NCBI GenBank assembly: GCA_030748575.1
Contig: JASMLR010000007.1
Location: 62,001 to 126,000 of the forward strand
Direction of reading: 5' to 3'
Length of the DNA: 64,000 bases
Source of the DNA: Phycisphaerales bacterium
GTDB lineage: Bacteria > Planctomycetota > Phycisphaerae > Phycisphaerales > SM1A02
A program made the translations under genes and the position numbers. Below the pieces are notes generated by a model, which did not search any database, had not been told where the DNA came from, and was given only the letters and a program-made list of their open reading frames with translations. This document shows positions 6,806 through 15,102 of the stretch, one piece after another. Position 1 is the stretch's first letter, and each line of letters starts with the position of its first letter.

Positions 6806-9099
6806 GGCAGGATGGTCCCACGCATCTGCATCGGCTGCAGGACCAACCAGACTCCGAAGGCAAAGAGAAGCACGGCGGGAATGCTGAGGATGGCGGTCGT
6901 CAAGGCCGATCGATGCGTGCCGATACTTCGAGCCACGCGATGCAGGACGACCACTGTGAGAATCAGCCCCGCGTCCAGCAGCAGCAGTTCCAGCGGGAGC
7001 AGCCAGTCGGGGACCGCTAGGCAGCACGCCATGGCCCAGGCGGGCTCGCCGAGGTTCAAGCCCGCGTCTGCGGCGATTCGCTGGGTGACAGGGACAATCG
7101 TTCCCAGGCCGGTGAGGAAGTGAAACAGCATGTGGACCAGCCACATGGCGAAGCCAATCGGCACCAGCGCGAGCGAGAGCCTGCAGGACATCGCCTTCAG
7201 CCCGATCTGCCACTCCCCGGTCCGCCTCGCCCAGGCGGCGATCGGCGGTATGAGGGCCAGCGGCGCAGCAACACCGATGCCCAGGAGCACGACGGTCGCC
7301 GGAATCAGAGGTGTCGCCGCCCCGATGGATGCCGCTACCGCGTCCTCCCACGAGAGAATCGGGCCGACCATGCCAGCCGCATTGGCGAAGGCGCCGAAGG
7401 TCAACAGCGCGGCGATCGCGGCGATGTCGAGCCGCCCGGACATGCGGCCGATGGATCCTCGCCAGCCCGAGTAGGCGCTGTCGACATGCACCCGCCGCGT
7501 TGTAAGCCCCACGTTCTCGTGCGGGCAGGCCCGAACGCAGTCCATGCAGAACGTGCAGTCGAGGTTGCCCCGCTTAGTCGGAATGTACAGGTCCAGTTCA
7601 CAGCCTCGTCCGGACGGGCCACCGCGTATGCAGTCTCGTGTGGTGCAGGATCGGCATGTGTCCTGATCGATCGCTCCGACTTCTCGCGGCGAGATCAACG
7701 CTTCGACGAAGTGAAACTGGCCGATGGGGCAGATCCACCGGCAGAATGCAGCGCCCCGAAAGAAGGAGTCCACCACCAGCGCCGCTGCGAAGTATCCGAT
7801 GACGACCCAGGCGGTCCACCACGGCGAGTCCCACAGGCCGAAGACCTCGTATGCCCACAGGTACACCAGCAGCAGCGTGGCGGCCAGCCACTTGTTGCGC
7901 AGCGCCTTGGGCCAGCGGCGGGTGGGAAGGAACAACCGCTTGCCGAGTTCGCGAGGGAGCATGAAGGGGCACGCCCAGCAGAAGGCGTTTCCCGCGACCA
8001 GCAGCGCAATGACGACGAGCCCGCGCCAGTGTGTCCAGGGCAGGACGCCCGCGAGGTTCATCGGGCTGAGGTGCGGACCGAGCAGCCCGTCAATGACGAC
8101 CATCGCCGCTGCGGCGAGCATGATGCCTTGCACGACGCGGCGAATCCGAAGGTCGGTCAGAATCCGGCCCAGCAGCGGTGTCCTGAGCAGGTCCGCAGGC
8201 CGTGTGCCCCGCGGCAGCGCGCCGCCGCCGCCGCCAATGATGGGGAGTGCGACCGATGTCGGACCTCCGACCCCCGCCAGCGCAAGCCGAGGCTGGAGCA
8301 ACTTCTTGACGATGACTCCGAGCGGCACCAGAAACGCCGCCGAGCCGGCGACCCACATGATGGCGCCCGCCACTTCCTGGTCCTGCACGGTTCCGATGCC
8401 GAGGAGGTCCGGGTGCGCCGCGTAGGCGCCGTAGATCGGGGTGTCGCGAAAGACGAAGATGGCTGAGAACAGCGTGTTTTGCAGATCCGCGGCCAGGAGG
8501 TACGGAAGCAGCATCCACTTCGGCCAGACCGCGCGGCTGGGCCACGGCTGAACGACCGGCCACCAGAAGAGCAGGGCCGTGCCAAGGAAGACCGCGTGCT
8601 CGACTTCATGCCATCCCGCGCTGCGAAGGGCAAGTTCGTAGCACGCGGGAAGGTGCCAGATCCAGGTCGCCGCGACCAGCAGCGACCAGCAGACCACCGG
8701 ATGGGTCAGGTACGAGAAGAGCGTCCGCACCCGGCGCGACGCTATGAACGGTCCCACCCAGTCGCGGCGTATGGTCGGCGGAAGGCCTCGGAGCATGGGA
8801 ATGCCCGGGCACCCCAGGAGGATGAGGGGTGGCCCGATCATCATGAGCAGGATGTGCTGGACCATGTGGGCCTGAAGCAGCAGCCCGCTGAGCGCGTCGA
8901 GCGGGGAGGCGATGGCCACCCAGCACACCACCACGCCAGCGGCGAAGGCGGCGGCCCGCCAGGGCGGAATGTGCTGGGCCATCGCATCGGGCCGGCCTCG
9001 CCAGCCTCGCCAGTAGATGATCAACGCGGCTACGCAGCACGCAGTCGGCCAGAACTCAATGGTCCACGAGGACAGAATGGCGCGCGTCGCGTCGGACAT
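6802..9099 (-). CDS. CtaG-type oxidase assembly factor fused to a 4Fe-4S polyferredoxin
   Basis: A 765-residue membrane protein made of two modules. Residues 1 to about 290 have the multi-helix layout of CtaG (caa3_CtaG), needed for copper insertion into cytochrome oxidase in Bacillus, with motifs such as HMVQHILLMMIGPPLILLG. Residues about 325-540 resemble the membrane polyferredoxins NapH, NosR and CcoG: two CX2-3CP motifs (CWACP near 373, CRWICP near 450) flank membrane helices, followed by clustered cysteines CRSCTTRDC (about 479) and CTFCMDCVRACP (about 514). A further helical region ends the protein. No frameshift is needed, so this is a true fusion. It lies 20 bp downstream of the cytochrome b gene. 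It may deliver electrons for copper reduction during oxidase assembly, which is inference. Confidence 0.75.
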   Translation of the reverse strand: MSDATRAILSSWTIEFWPTACCVAALIIYWRGWRGRPDAMAQHIPPWRAAAFAAGVVVCWVAIASPLDALSGLLLQAHMVQHILLMMIGPPLILLGCPGIPMLRGLPPTIRRDWVGPFIASRRVRTLFSYLTHPVVCWSLLVAATWIWHLPACYELALRSAGWHEVEHAVFLGTALLFWWPVVQPWPSRAVWPKWMLLPYLLAADLQNTLFSAIFVFRDTPIYGAYAAHPDLLGIGTVQDQEVAGAIMWVAGSAAFLVPLGVIVKKLLQPRLALAGVGGPTSVALPIIGGGGGALPRGTRPADLLRTPLLGRILTDLRIRRVVQGIMLAAAAMVVIDGLLGPHLSPMNLAGVLPWTHWRGLVVIALLVAGNAFCWACPFMLPRELGKRLFLPTRRWPKALRNKWLAATLLLVYLWAYEVFGLWDSPWWTAWVVIGYFAAALVVDSFFRGAAFCRWICPIGQFHFVEALISPREVGAIDQDTCRSCTTRDCIRGGPSGRGCELDLYIPTKRGNLDCTFCMDCVRACPHENVGLTTRRVHVDSAYSGWRGSIGRMSGRLDIAAIAALLTFGAFANAAGMVGPILSWEDAVAASIGAATPLIPATVVLLGIGVAAPLALIPPIAAWARRTGEWQIGLKAMSCRLSLALVPIGFAMWLVHMLFHFLTGLGTIVPVTQRIAADAGLNLGEPAWAMACCLAVPDWLLPLELLLLDAGLILTVVVLHRVARSIGTHRSALTTAILSIPAVLLFAFGVWLVLQPMQMRGTILP

Positions 9100-9119
9100 G
9101 TCCGAAAGAGGCTACCGGC

Positions 9120-10601
9120 TCAGGAGTCGGGAAGGATCGGAGGCACTGGATCCTGCGTTGGACGCGGATTCATGGGGTAGCCGGCGGCTGGCTCGTGTTG
9201 CCAGTCCGGAGTCATCGTGAGCAGGAATGCCGTCAACGCGGTGGTTTCCTCGGGAGAGAGGTGCTTGCCGTACGCCGGCATGTTGCCGCCACCCTGAATG
9301 ACCTGCCTGATCAATTGATCGCCATTGAGCCGCGTCGCGACGTCATCAAGGGCGGGGCCACGCTTGCCGCCCTGCCCGCCAAGCATGTGGCAGTTGCGGC
9401 ACTGTTTGTTCTGTACCACGATGGCGCCCTGCAGTTGCAGGGGGGTTCGCCCCTTGACGTAGGCCGGAGGCGTCGGGATGCCGCTCCAGGCATCCATGAC
9501 GGGCGACCAGGGCGCGAGGTAGCCAAGGTAGGTCAGCGTGCCGAGTGACAGCACGAGCGTGAGGACGAACGCGACCGAGATGGGGCGTCGCCGCCAGTGC
9601 TTCTCTCCACCGCCCGAAAGGAAGGGAAGGAGGAAGAGGGTGCCGATCGCAAGAATCGGGAATCCCAGGATCAGGAACGTCTCCATGTACGGAGGGAGCA
9701 ACGCCAGGACCGCGAAGATTGACTGGAAGTAGAAGTCGGGTCGAGGTGCCGTCTGAACGAAGGAGGGGTTGGGCTCACCCGCTGGACCACTCGGACCGAA
9801 CATCATGGCGCAGAAGAACAGCAGGCCAAGTGTGAGGCCGCACGCGATCATGTCGCGGCCGGCTGCGTTTGGGAAGAACGGCATGCCACGCTTCTCGACG
9901 AGGTCGTGGTACTTCTCCTGATAGGAGTTCTTCTCGACCAGAACGCCCGGTGTTGGTTTTTCGTTGATGCCGCACTTGATGACCAGAAGCAGGTGCAGCC
10001 CGATCAGGCCAATCAGCATGCCCGGAATCACGAACACGTGCAGCGCGAAGAACCTGCTGAGGGCTTCGCCGCCGATGATCGGGCCTCCCAGGACAAAGTG
10101 CACCAGTTCGGGTCCGATCCACGGAACGCGGCCAGCCATCGACATGCCGACACCCAGGCCCCAGTAGGAGTCCTGATCCCACCGCAGGACCTGGCCCGTA
10201 AACGCCATGCCCAGCGTGCAGAAGAACAGAAGCACGCCGCAGATCCAGGTGAGCTCACGCGGGTACTTGAACGCGCCGAACAGGAAGACCTGAATCATGT
10301 GAATGGTCATGGCCCCGACCATGAGGTGCGAGCCCCAGACGTGCAGCGCCCGGAGGAACCAGCCCATTTCGGCCTGGAACGTGATGTACTCAAGCGACTC
10401 GAAGGCCTGGCTCGCGGAGGGGACGTACAGCAGCGAGAGCGAGATGCCGGTGACGATCTGGCAGATAAAGAGGACCAGCGTCATGGATCCGAACACGTAC
10501 CACCACTTGGCGCTCCGGGGCACCGGGTGCGTCATGCTCGGCCCGACCACCTCGGTGAGGTGCAGTCGATCTTCAAACCACTTCAGGACGTTCTTCAACA
10601 T
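9120..10601 (-). CDS. qcrB: cytochrome b of a bc-type complex fused to cytochrome c
   Basis: A 493-residue subunit that oxidises quinol and passes electrons to the Rieske protein and cytochrome c. The four haem b histidines are visible as paired helices (HVWGSHLMVGAMTIH and FFALHVFVIPGMLIGLIGLH). The Qo-site motif reads PDFY (in APRPDFYFQS) where most enzymes have PEWY or PDWY. After the last cytochrome b helix a cytochrome c domain follows with one haem site CRNCH near residue 398 and an MPAYG methionine ligand. This replaces a separate cytochrome c1. The gene follows the Rieske gene by four bases. Confidence 0.9.
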   Translation of the reverse strand: MLKNVLKWFEDRLHLTEVVGPSMTHPVPRSAKWWYVFGSMTLVLFICQIVTGISLSLLYVPSASQAFESLEYITFQAEMGWFLRALHVWGSHLMVGAMTIHMIQVFLFGAFKYPRELTWICGVLLFFCTLGMAFTGQVLRWDQDSYWGLGVGMSMAGRVPWIGPELVHFVLGGPIIGGEALSRFFALHVFVIPGMLIGLIGLHLLLVIKCGINEKPTPGVLVEKNSYQEKYHDLVEKRGMPFFPNAAGRDMIACGLTLGLLFFCAMMFGPSGPAGEPNPSFVQTAPRPDFYFQSIFAVLALLPPYMETFLILGFPILAIGTLFLLPFLSGGGEKHWRRRPISVAFVLTLVLSLGTLTYLGYLAPWSPVMDAWSGIPTPPAYVKGRTPLQLQGAIVVQNKQCRNCHMLGGQGGKRGPALDDVATRLNGDQLIRQVIQGGGNMPAYGKHLSPEETTALTAFLLTMTPDWQHEPAAGYPMNPRPTQDPVPPILPDS

Positions 10602-10605
10602 GGGA

Positions 10606-11160
10606 TCAGACCGACTCCTGGAGTGTTGGAAGACGTCCGGCCTTCACCTGAAGCGAGTTGCCCTTGACACGCACTTCATAGGTGTACAGGCCGCGGGGGG
10701 GTGGGCCGGCCGCGTGCGATCCGTCTGCGTAGTAGACGCCGCCGTGGCACGGGCACATGAAGAGATTGCTCTCGGGGAACCATCTCACGGGGCACCCCAG
10801 GTGGGTGCAGTTGACGGCAAAGACCGTGAAGTCTCCGCTGTCTTCCCGCCTGACCCAGCACGGGGTTTCGGCCGTGTAGCCGTCCCAGGGCGTGCGGAAC
10901 GGATTTACGTAGGTCGCCAGTCGGGTCTGCCCCTTGGGGAACTGTTCGGTCGACCCGAGGTCCGTCCACTTCTGCCACGCGCCCTTCTTCCAGGGGCTGA
11001 AGAGGTAGCCAACCACCGGAATGGCAATCAGCAGGGCCGCGACCGTGTTGAGTGCAGCGCCGATCCAGAAGAGAAAGCCACGGCGTGACGGCTCGGGTCC
11101 CGATGGGTCACCCATCATGGCGGGGTCGGGCGCGCTGCGGTAGTCGAACTTTTCACCCAT
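10606..11160 (-). CDS. qcrA: Rieske iron-sulfur protein
   Basis: A 184-residue protein carrying the 2Fe-2S cluster that takes electrons from quinol in the bc complex. The two ligand boxes are intact: CTHLGC and CPCHGG. The N-terminus has SRRGFLF followed by a membrane helix (GAALNTVAALLIAIPVVGYL), a twin-arginine signal-anchor usual for Rieske proteins, because the cluster is inserted before export. Its start overlaps the stop of the dihaem cytochrome gene by eight bases, and the cytochrome b gene follows four bases after its stop. Confidence 0.92.
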   Translation of the reverse strand: MGEKFDYRSAPDPAMMGDPSGPEPSRRGFLFWIGAALNTVAALLIAIPVVGYLFSPWKKGAWQKWTDLGSTEQFPKGQTRLATYVNPFRTPWDGYTAETPCWVRREDSGDFTVFAVNCTHLGCPVRWFPESNLFMCPCHGGVYYADGSHAAGPPPRGLYTYEVRVKGNSLQVKAGRLPTLQESV

Positions 11161-11953
11161 GGGTCAGCCCCTCGGTCTCAGGCGTCTTCGGGGAGGGACG
11201 GAAGCCGGGTTCATTGTTCCCGGTCGGCGGATAGGGCTGCCCGGGAAACTCGACGCGGTGCGAGGTGATCCACGCGAGCAGGTCCGCAACCTGACCCTCG
11301 GTCAATGGCGTCAGTCCCTTGAACTGCGGTGCCGGGGCACCGTTCAGATTGCCGTGCCAGTCGGGCATGCCCAGGTCGGGCCGCCCGCACACGATGGCTG
11401 CTCTGATCGCCTGATCGCTTGCAAGCGCGAGGTAGGACGAGTCGATCGGGCTGCCGGCGGTCGCGCCCACTCCGTCCTCGCCGTGGCACTCGCTGCAGTA
11501 CGTGTTGAACGTCGTTCGGCCTCGCGCCGCGTCTCCGGCCTGTCCGCTCCAGTGGATGATGGGAGGGGAGTCGGCGGCGTAGGGTGGCGGCGTGGCCGCC
11601 CAGGCGGCCCGCATGCCGGACACGATCTCGTCGATCTGGTCATCGGTCATCCACCCGCCATTCTGCACGGCGTGCGGCGGCATCAACGTGCCGGCGATGC
11701 CGTCGGAGATGGTCGTTCGGAGCCATTGGTCTGTAACGAGCGATTGGTACAGCGGGTCGTTCAGCGGACGGGCCGGGCCCCAGGTGCCGTCGGCCCCATG
11801 GCAGCCCTGACAGTTGGTCGCCCAGAGCGGCTCAAAGCCGTGGACTGACGTCGGGTTGCCTCGGTCCACTTCGGGGGCGACCGGCTTGCCCGGCATCCAG
11901 TCGCAGCCCGCACCTGCTGCCAATGCGCACAGACATGCGATTCGTCTGATCAC
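11153..11953 (-). CDS. dihaem cytochrome c, probable lipoprotein
   Basis: A 266-residue exported protein with two cytochrome c domains, haem sites CQGCH (near residue 51) and CSECH (near 147). The N-terminus is a signal ending in AAGAGC, so a lipid anchor is likely. I chose the GTG at 11953 because it gives a GTGA overlap with the gene before it. The same frame continues to an ATG far upstream, but that extension lies within the preceding gene. In this operon it probably shuttles electrons from the bc complex to the oxidase. Confidence 0.85.
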   Translation of the reverse strand: MIRRIACLCALAAGAGCDWMPGKPVAPEVDRGNPTSVHGFEPLWATNCQGCHGADGTWGPARPLNDPLYQSLVTDQWLRTTISDGIAGTLMPPHAVQNGGWMTDDQIDEIVSGMRAAWAATPPPYAADSPPIIHWSGQAGDAARGRTTFNTYCSECHGEDGVGATAGSPIDSSYLALASDQAIRAAIVCGRPDLGMPDWHGNLNGAPAPQFKGLTPLTEGQVADLLAWITSHRVEFPGQPYPPTGNNEPGFRPSPKTPETEGLTHG

Positions 11954-12783
11954 TCGTCTGCTCCCATCTCGCGGGCGCCTGGGGTCTCGACGCCAATGCG
12001 TTCCAGATAGTGCCAGTTCTGCATGGTCCCGATCTTCTCGCTTCGAATGATCCACCAGCCCGTGACAACGCCGTACACCACTTGTGAGGCGATGAACCAG
12101 ATCCACTCGATGTGATCGCCAAGCGCCGGATTGACGATCGAGATCGACGCCCAGGTCAAGCCCGACCACATCAGCGGGACGAGGATCGCTGAGAAGAACA
12201 GACGCATGCGTGGAATCAGTGGGAGTGTCACGCCGTAGAGCAGTCCGACGCCGATTGACATGACAACCTGAATCAGAATGCCGACGATCAGGCCCTCCGT
12301 TCGGAAGGCGCACAACGCTTCGGTCGTCATGTCGGCGTATCCGGACAACATGGCGCCGGCGAGCAGGTTGACGGTGTACCAGAGGGACCCGTGTGAGATC
12401 AGACCCCAGACCACCGCAAAGCCGGACATGACGGCGCCACCGAGGATGCCGCCGATGATGCCGGCCGAGTACGGATGGATCTCCATCGGGATGCGGGCTC
12501 GGTGGCCGGCGTCGGACAGGAGGTGGTCGACGCCGCCCTCCTTCGGAACCACCGGTGTTGGGTGTCGGTCGGTGGCCGGCGCCGGCATTTCACGCGAGTC
12601 CGGGTTTGAGTTCCGGAACCAGATGACGATGCCGCACATCATGGTGATGAAGCCCACGGCGGCGACGACCCAGTTCGTGACCAGGCCCGCTGCCATCAAT
12701 GTGAAGCCGAAGGCCGTGAACATGGGCGCAGACGTCGGCTGCGGCAGTTCAATTCCGTGTTCGTCGTGTGGCTGCGTGCTCAT
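11950..12783 (-). CDS. multi-helix membrane protein of the cytochrome oxidase operon
   Basis: A 277-residue protein. The N-terminal 75 residues contain two helices (SAPMFTAFGFTLMAAGLVTN and VVAAVGFITMMCGIVIWF) that resemble the small subunit IV of bacterial aa3 oxidases. After a hydrophilic linker about six more helices follow, beginning with HPYSAGIIGGILGGAVMSGF. I do not recognise that second part. The start MSTQPHDEHG gives an ATGA overlap with the subunit III gene. Its place between subunit III and the dihaem cytochrome suggests a structural or assembly role. Confidence 0.7.
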   Translation of the reverse strand: MSTQPHDEHGIELPQPTSAPMFTAFGFTLMAAGLVTNWVVAAVGFITMMCGIVIWFRNSNPDSREMPAPATDRHPTPVVPKEGGVDHLLSDAGHRARIPMEIHPYSAGIIGGILGGAVMSGFAVVWGLISHGSLWYTVNLLAGAMLSGYADMTTEALCAFRTEGLIVGILIQVVMSIGVGLLYGVTLPLIPRMRLFFSAILVPLMWSGLTWASISIVNPALGDHIEWIWFIASQVVYGVVTGWWIIRSEKIGTMQNWHYLERIGVETPGAREMGADE

Positions 12784-13433
12784 TGGATTGGTTGATTCCC
12801 AAAGACGTAGACCACGAAGAACACGACGATCCAGATGCCGTCCACGAAGTGCCAGTACCACGACACCAGGTCGACCTTCTCAATGTTGCGTGGCGATACG
12901 TGCCCGAGCAGAGCCAGAACAAGGATGAGGGTGAGCACGATCAGCCCCATGGTGACATGAAAGGCGTGGAAGCCGACGAGCGTATAGAAGCAGGTGCCGA
13001 AGAGGTTCGTGCCCATCCAGACGCCGTCGTCAACGATCATCCCGTACCACTCGAACCCGGTACCAACCAGGAACACGGCCCCGCAGATCACCGTGAGGGC
13101 CCACCAGAAGATGAACGCCCCCATCCTGCCCGCCCGCATGGAGCGGATGGCGAGCCAGATCCACACGCTGCTGATGAGCAGGAAGATGCTGTTGAAGAGA
13201 ACCTTGAGCGGCGCGACCGAGACTTCCAGAACGTCCTGGGGATAGGGGCCGTTGATGTCGCGGCCGATGTAGAACAGGTAGGCCGCGATGATCGTTCCGA
13301 AGAAGGCGATCTCGGAAATGATCATGCACGTGACGCCGATCTTTCCGTTGGACATGCGGTCCTGAGGCACTGCCTCCGGGGGGGCGAGCATGGCGGGAGC
13401 GGTGGTCATGGTCGTCGTCTCCCCATCACTCAT
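12780..13433 (-). CDS. ctaE: cytochrome c oxidase subunit III
   Basis: A 217-residue subunit of the haem-copper oxidase with five membrane helices, matching the short bacterial form. Typical segments are SNGKIGVTCMIISEIAFFGT near the N-terminus, GFHAFHVTMGLIVL in the fourth helix and VSWYWHFVDGIWIVVF in the last. I start at ATG 13433 (MSDGETTT), which overlaps the subunit I stop by eight bases. A second ATG at 13409 is possible. Confidence 0.9.
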   Translation of the reverse strand: MSDGETTTMTTAPAMLAPPEAVPQDRMSNGKIGVTCMIISEIAFFGTIIAAYLFYIGRDINGPYPQDVLEVSVAPLKVLFNSIFLLISSVWIWLAIRSMRAGRMGAFIFWWALTVICGAVFLVGTGFEWYGMIVDDGVWMGTNLFGTCFYTLVGFHAFHVTMGLIVLTLILVLALLGHVSPRNIEKVDLVSWYWHFVDGIWIVVFFVVYVFGNQPIQ

Positions 13434-15102
13434 ACTTCCAGTCCGGATCGTCCGGGTGCTTGAGATCCCACAAGGGTCGCCTGCTGTGCACGACCGGATC
13501 CTCATCAAAGTTGTGGGCTGGAGGTGGTGAGGTCGTGGACCACTCCAGCGTCCATGCGTCCCAGGGATCGTCTCCTGCAATCCGGCCCTTGAAGAGCGAG
13601 TGCAAAACATTCCAGGCAAAGAGCGAGAACCCGACAAGCTGAATAATCACGCCGATCGACGACAGGAGATTCCAGAACTCCCATCCACGGTCCAGGTGGT
13701 AGGTGTAGATGCGGCGTGGCATGCCGAGCATGCCCGAAACGTGCATCGGCCCAAACGTCAGATTGAATCCGATGAGCAGCAGCCAGAACTGCCACTTGCC
13801 GAGCCGCTCATTCAGGAGCCGCCCGGTGACTTTGGGGAACCAGTAGTACACGGCGGCGAAGATCGCGAAGACGAGTCCGCCAAACAGGACGTAGTGGAAG
13901 TGGCCGACGACAAAGTACGAGTCGCTCACCTGCCAGTCGAATGGAACGGTGGCCAGGAAGATGCCCGTCAGGCCGCCCAGCAGGAACTGGCAGAGGAAGC
14001 CGGTGCTGTACAGCATCGGGGTCTCGAACCTGATCTTCCCACCGATCATGGTGGCGACCCAGTTGAACATCTTGATGCCGGTCGGCACACCGACCAGCAT
14101 GGTCGAGCCCATGAAGATGGCGTTGAGCATCGGGCTGAGCCCGACGGCGAACATGTGGTGCGCCCAGACGCCGACGCTGATGAATCCGATCGCCACCGTC
14201 GCTGCCACCATCAGCGGATAGCCGAAGATCACCTTGCGACTGAACACCGGGATGATCTCGGTCACAAAGGCGAAGCCCGGGAGAATCAGGATGTACACCT
14301 CCGGGTGCCCGAAGAACCAGAAGATGTTCTGCCACAGCAGCGCGGAGCCCCCGGCCTGCGCATCGAAGAAGTGGGCCCCCAGAAGGCGATCGAACAGCAG
14401 CATGATCTGGCCGGCCGCGAGCGGCGGAAGGGCCACGACGATGAGCACCGAGTCAATCAGCATGATCCACGCGAGCAGCGGCATCTTCATCAGGGTCATG
14501 CCCTTGCACCGCATCCCGAGGATGGTGGCGATGAAGTTGATGCCGGTCGCTGTGCTGCCGATGCCGGCAACGAAGATGCCCAGAATCCAGTAGTCGGTGC
14601 TGTGCCCTCTTGAGAAGGTTCGCTCGGTGAGTGGGGCGTATGCGAACCAGCCCACGTCGGGGGCCGATCCCATGCCATAGAGGCCCTGGCCGCCGAAGTA
14701 TGAGAAGTACAGCAGCAGCGATCCGAAGAAGAACAGCCAGAAGCCAAACGCATTGAGCCGTGGGAAGGCAAGGTCGCGAGCGCCGATCATGAGTGGAATC
14801 AGGACGTTCGCGGCGCCAAGGAGAATCGGCATGCCGACGAAGAACACCATGGTGGTGCCGTGCATGGTGAACAGTCGGTTGAACTCTTCGGGAGAGAGCA
14901 CCTCCTGCCCGGGCCACGCCAACTGCCACCGCATCATGGTGGCCTCAAGGCCGGCGATGATCAGGTACACGATGCCGCACGTGACGTACATCGTCCCAAG
15001 TTTCTTGTGGTCGACCGTGGTCACCCACTCGTGCATCCTGGACAGGAATGGCACAGGGCCGGTGGCCGCGGGTGGGCCGGCGGGTTTCTGAAGCACGCTC
15101 AC
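13426..15102 (-). CDS. ctaD: cytochrome c oxidase subunit I
   Basis: The 558-residue catalytic subunit of an A-type haem-copper oxidase, which reduces oxygen and pumps protons. All metal ligands are visible: the low-spin haem histidine in MHGTTMVFF, the CuB histidines in FGHPEVYI and VWAHHMF, and the haem a3 and a histidines in VVGHFHYVL. The Tyr of HPEVY that crosslinks to His and the Glu at the end of the D channel are present, and GVPTGIK matches the K-channel region. The GTG start at 15102 overlaps the subunit II stop (GTGA). Confidence 0.95.
   Translation of the reverse strand: MSVLQKPAGPPAATGPVPFLSRMHEWVTTVDHKKLGTMYVTCGIVYLIIAGLEATMMRWQLAWPGQEVLSPEEFNRLFTMHGTTMVFFVGMPILLGAANVLIPLMIGARDLAFPRLNAFGFWLFFFGSLLLYFSYFGGQGLYGMGSAPDVGWFAYAPLTERTFSRGHSTDYWILGIFVAGIGSTATGINFIATILGMRCKGMTLMKMPLLAWIMLIDSVLIVVALPPLAAGQIMLLFDRLLGAHFFDAQAGGSALLWQNIFWFFGHPEVYILILPGFAFVTEIIPVFSRKVIFGYPLMVAATVAIGFISVGVWAHHMFAVGLSPMLNAIFMGSTMLVGVPTGIKMFNWVATMIGGKIRFETPMLYSTGFLCQFLLGGLTGIFLATVPFDWQVSDSYFVVGHFHYVLFGGLVFAIFAAVYYWFPKVTGRLLNERLGKWQFWLLLIGFNLTFGPMHVSGMLGMPRRIYTYHLDRGWEFWNLLSSIGVIIQLVGFSLFAWNVLHSLFKGRIAGDDPWDAWTLEWSTTSPPPAHNFDEDPVVHSRRPLWDLKHPDDPDWKYE

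Noticed and set aside
7120-8466. 448-codon plus-strand frame opposite the CtaG-polyferredoxin gene
   Set aside because: The minus strand encodes clear cysteine and membrane motifs there. The plus translation is rich in Arg, Gly and His with no domain pattern.
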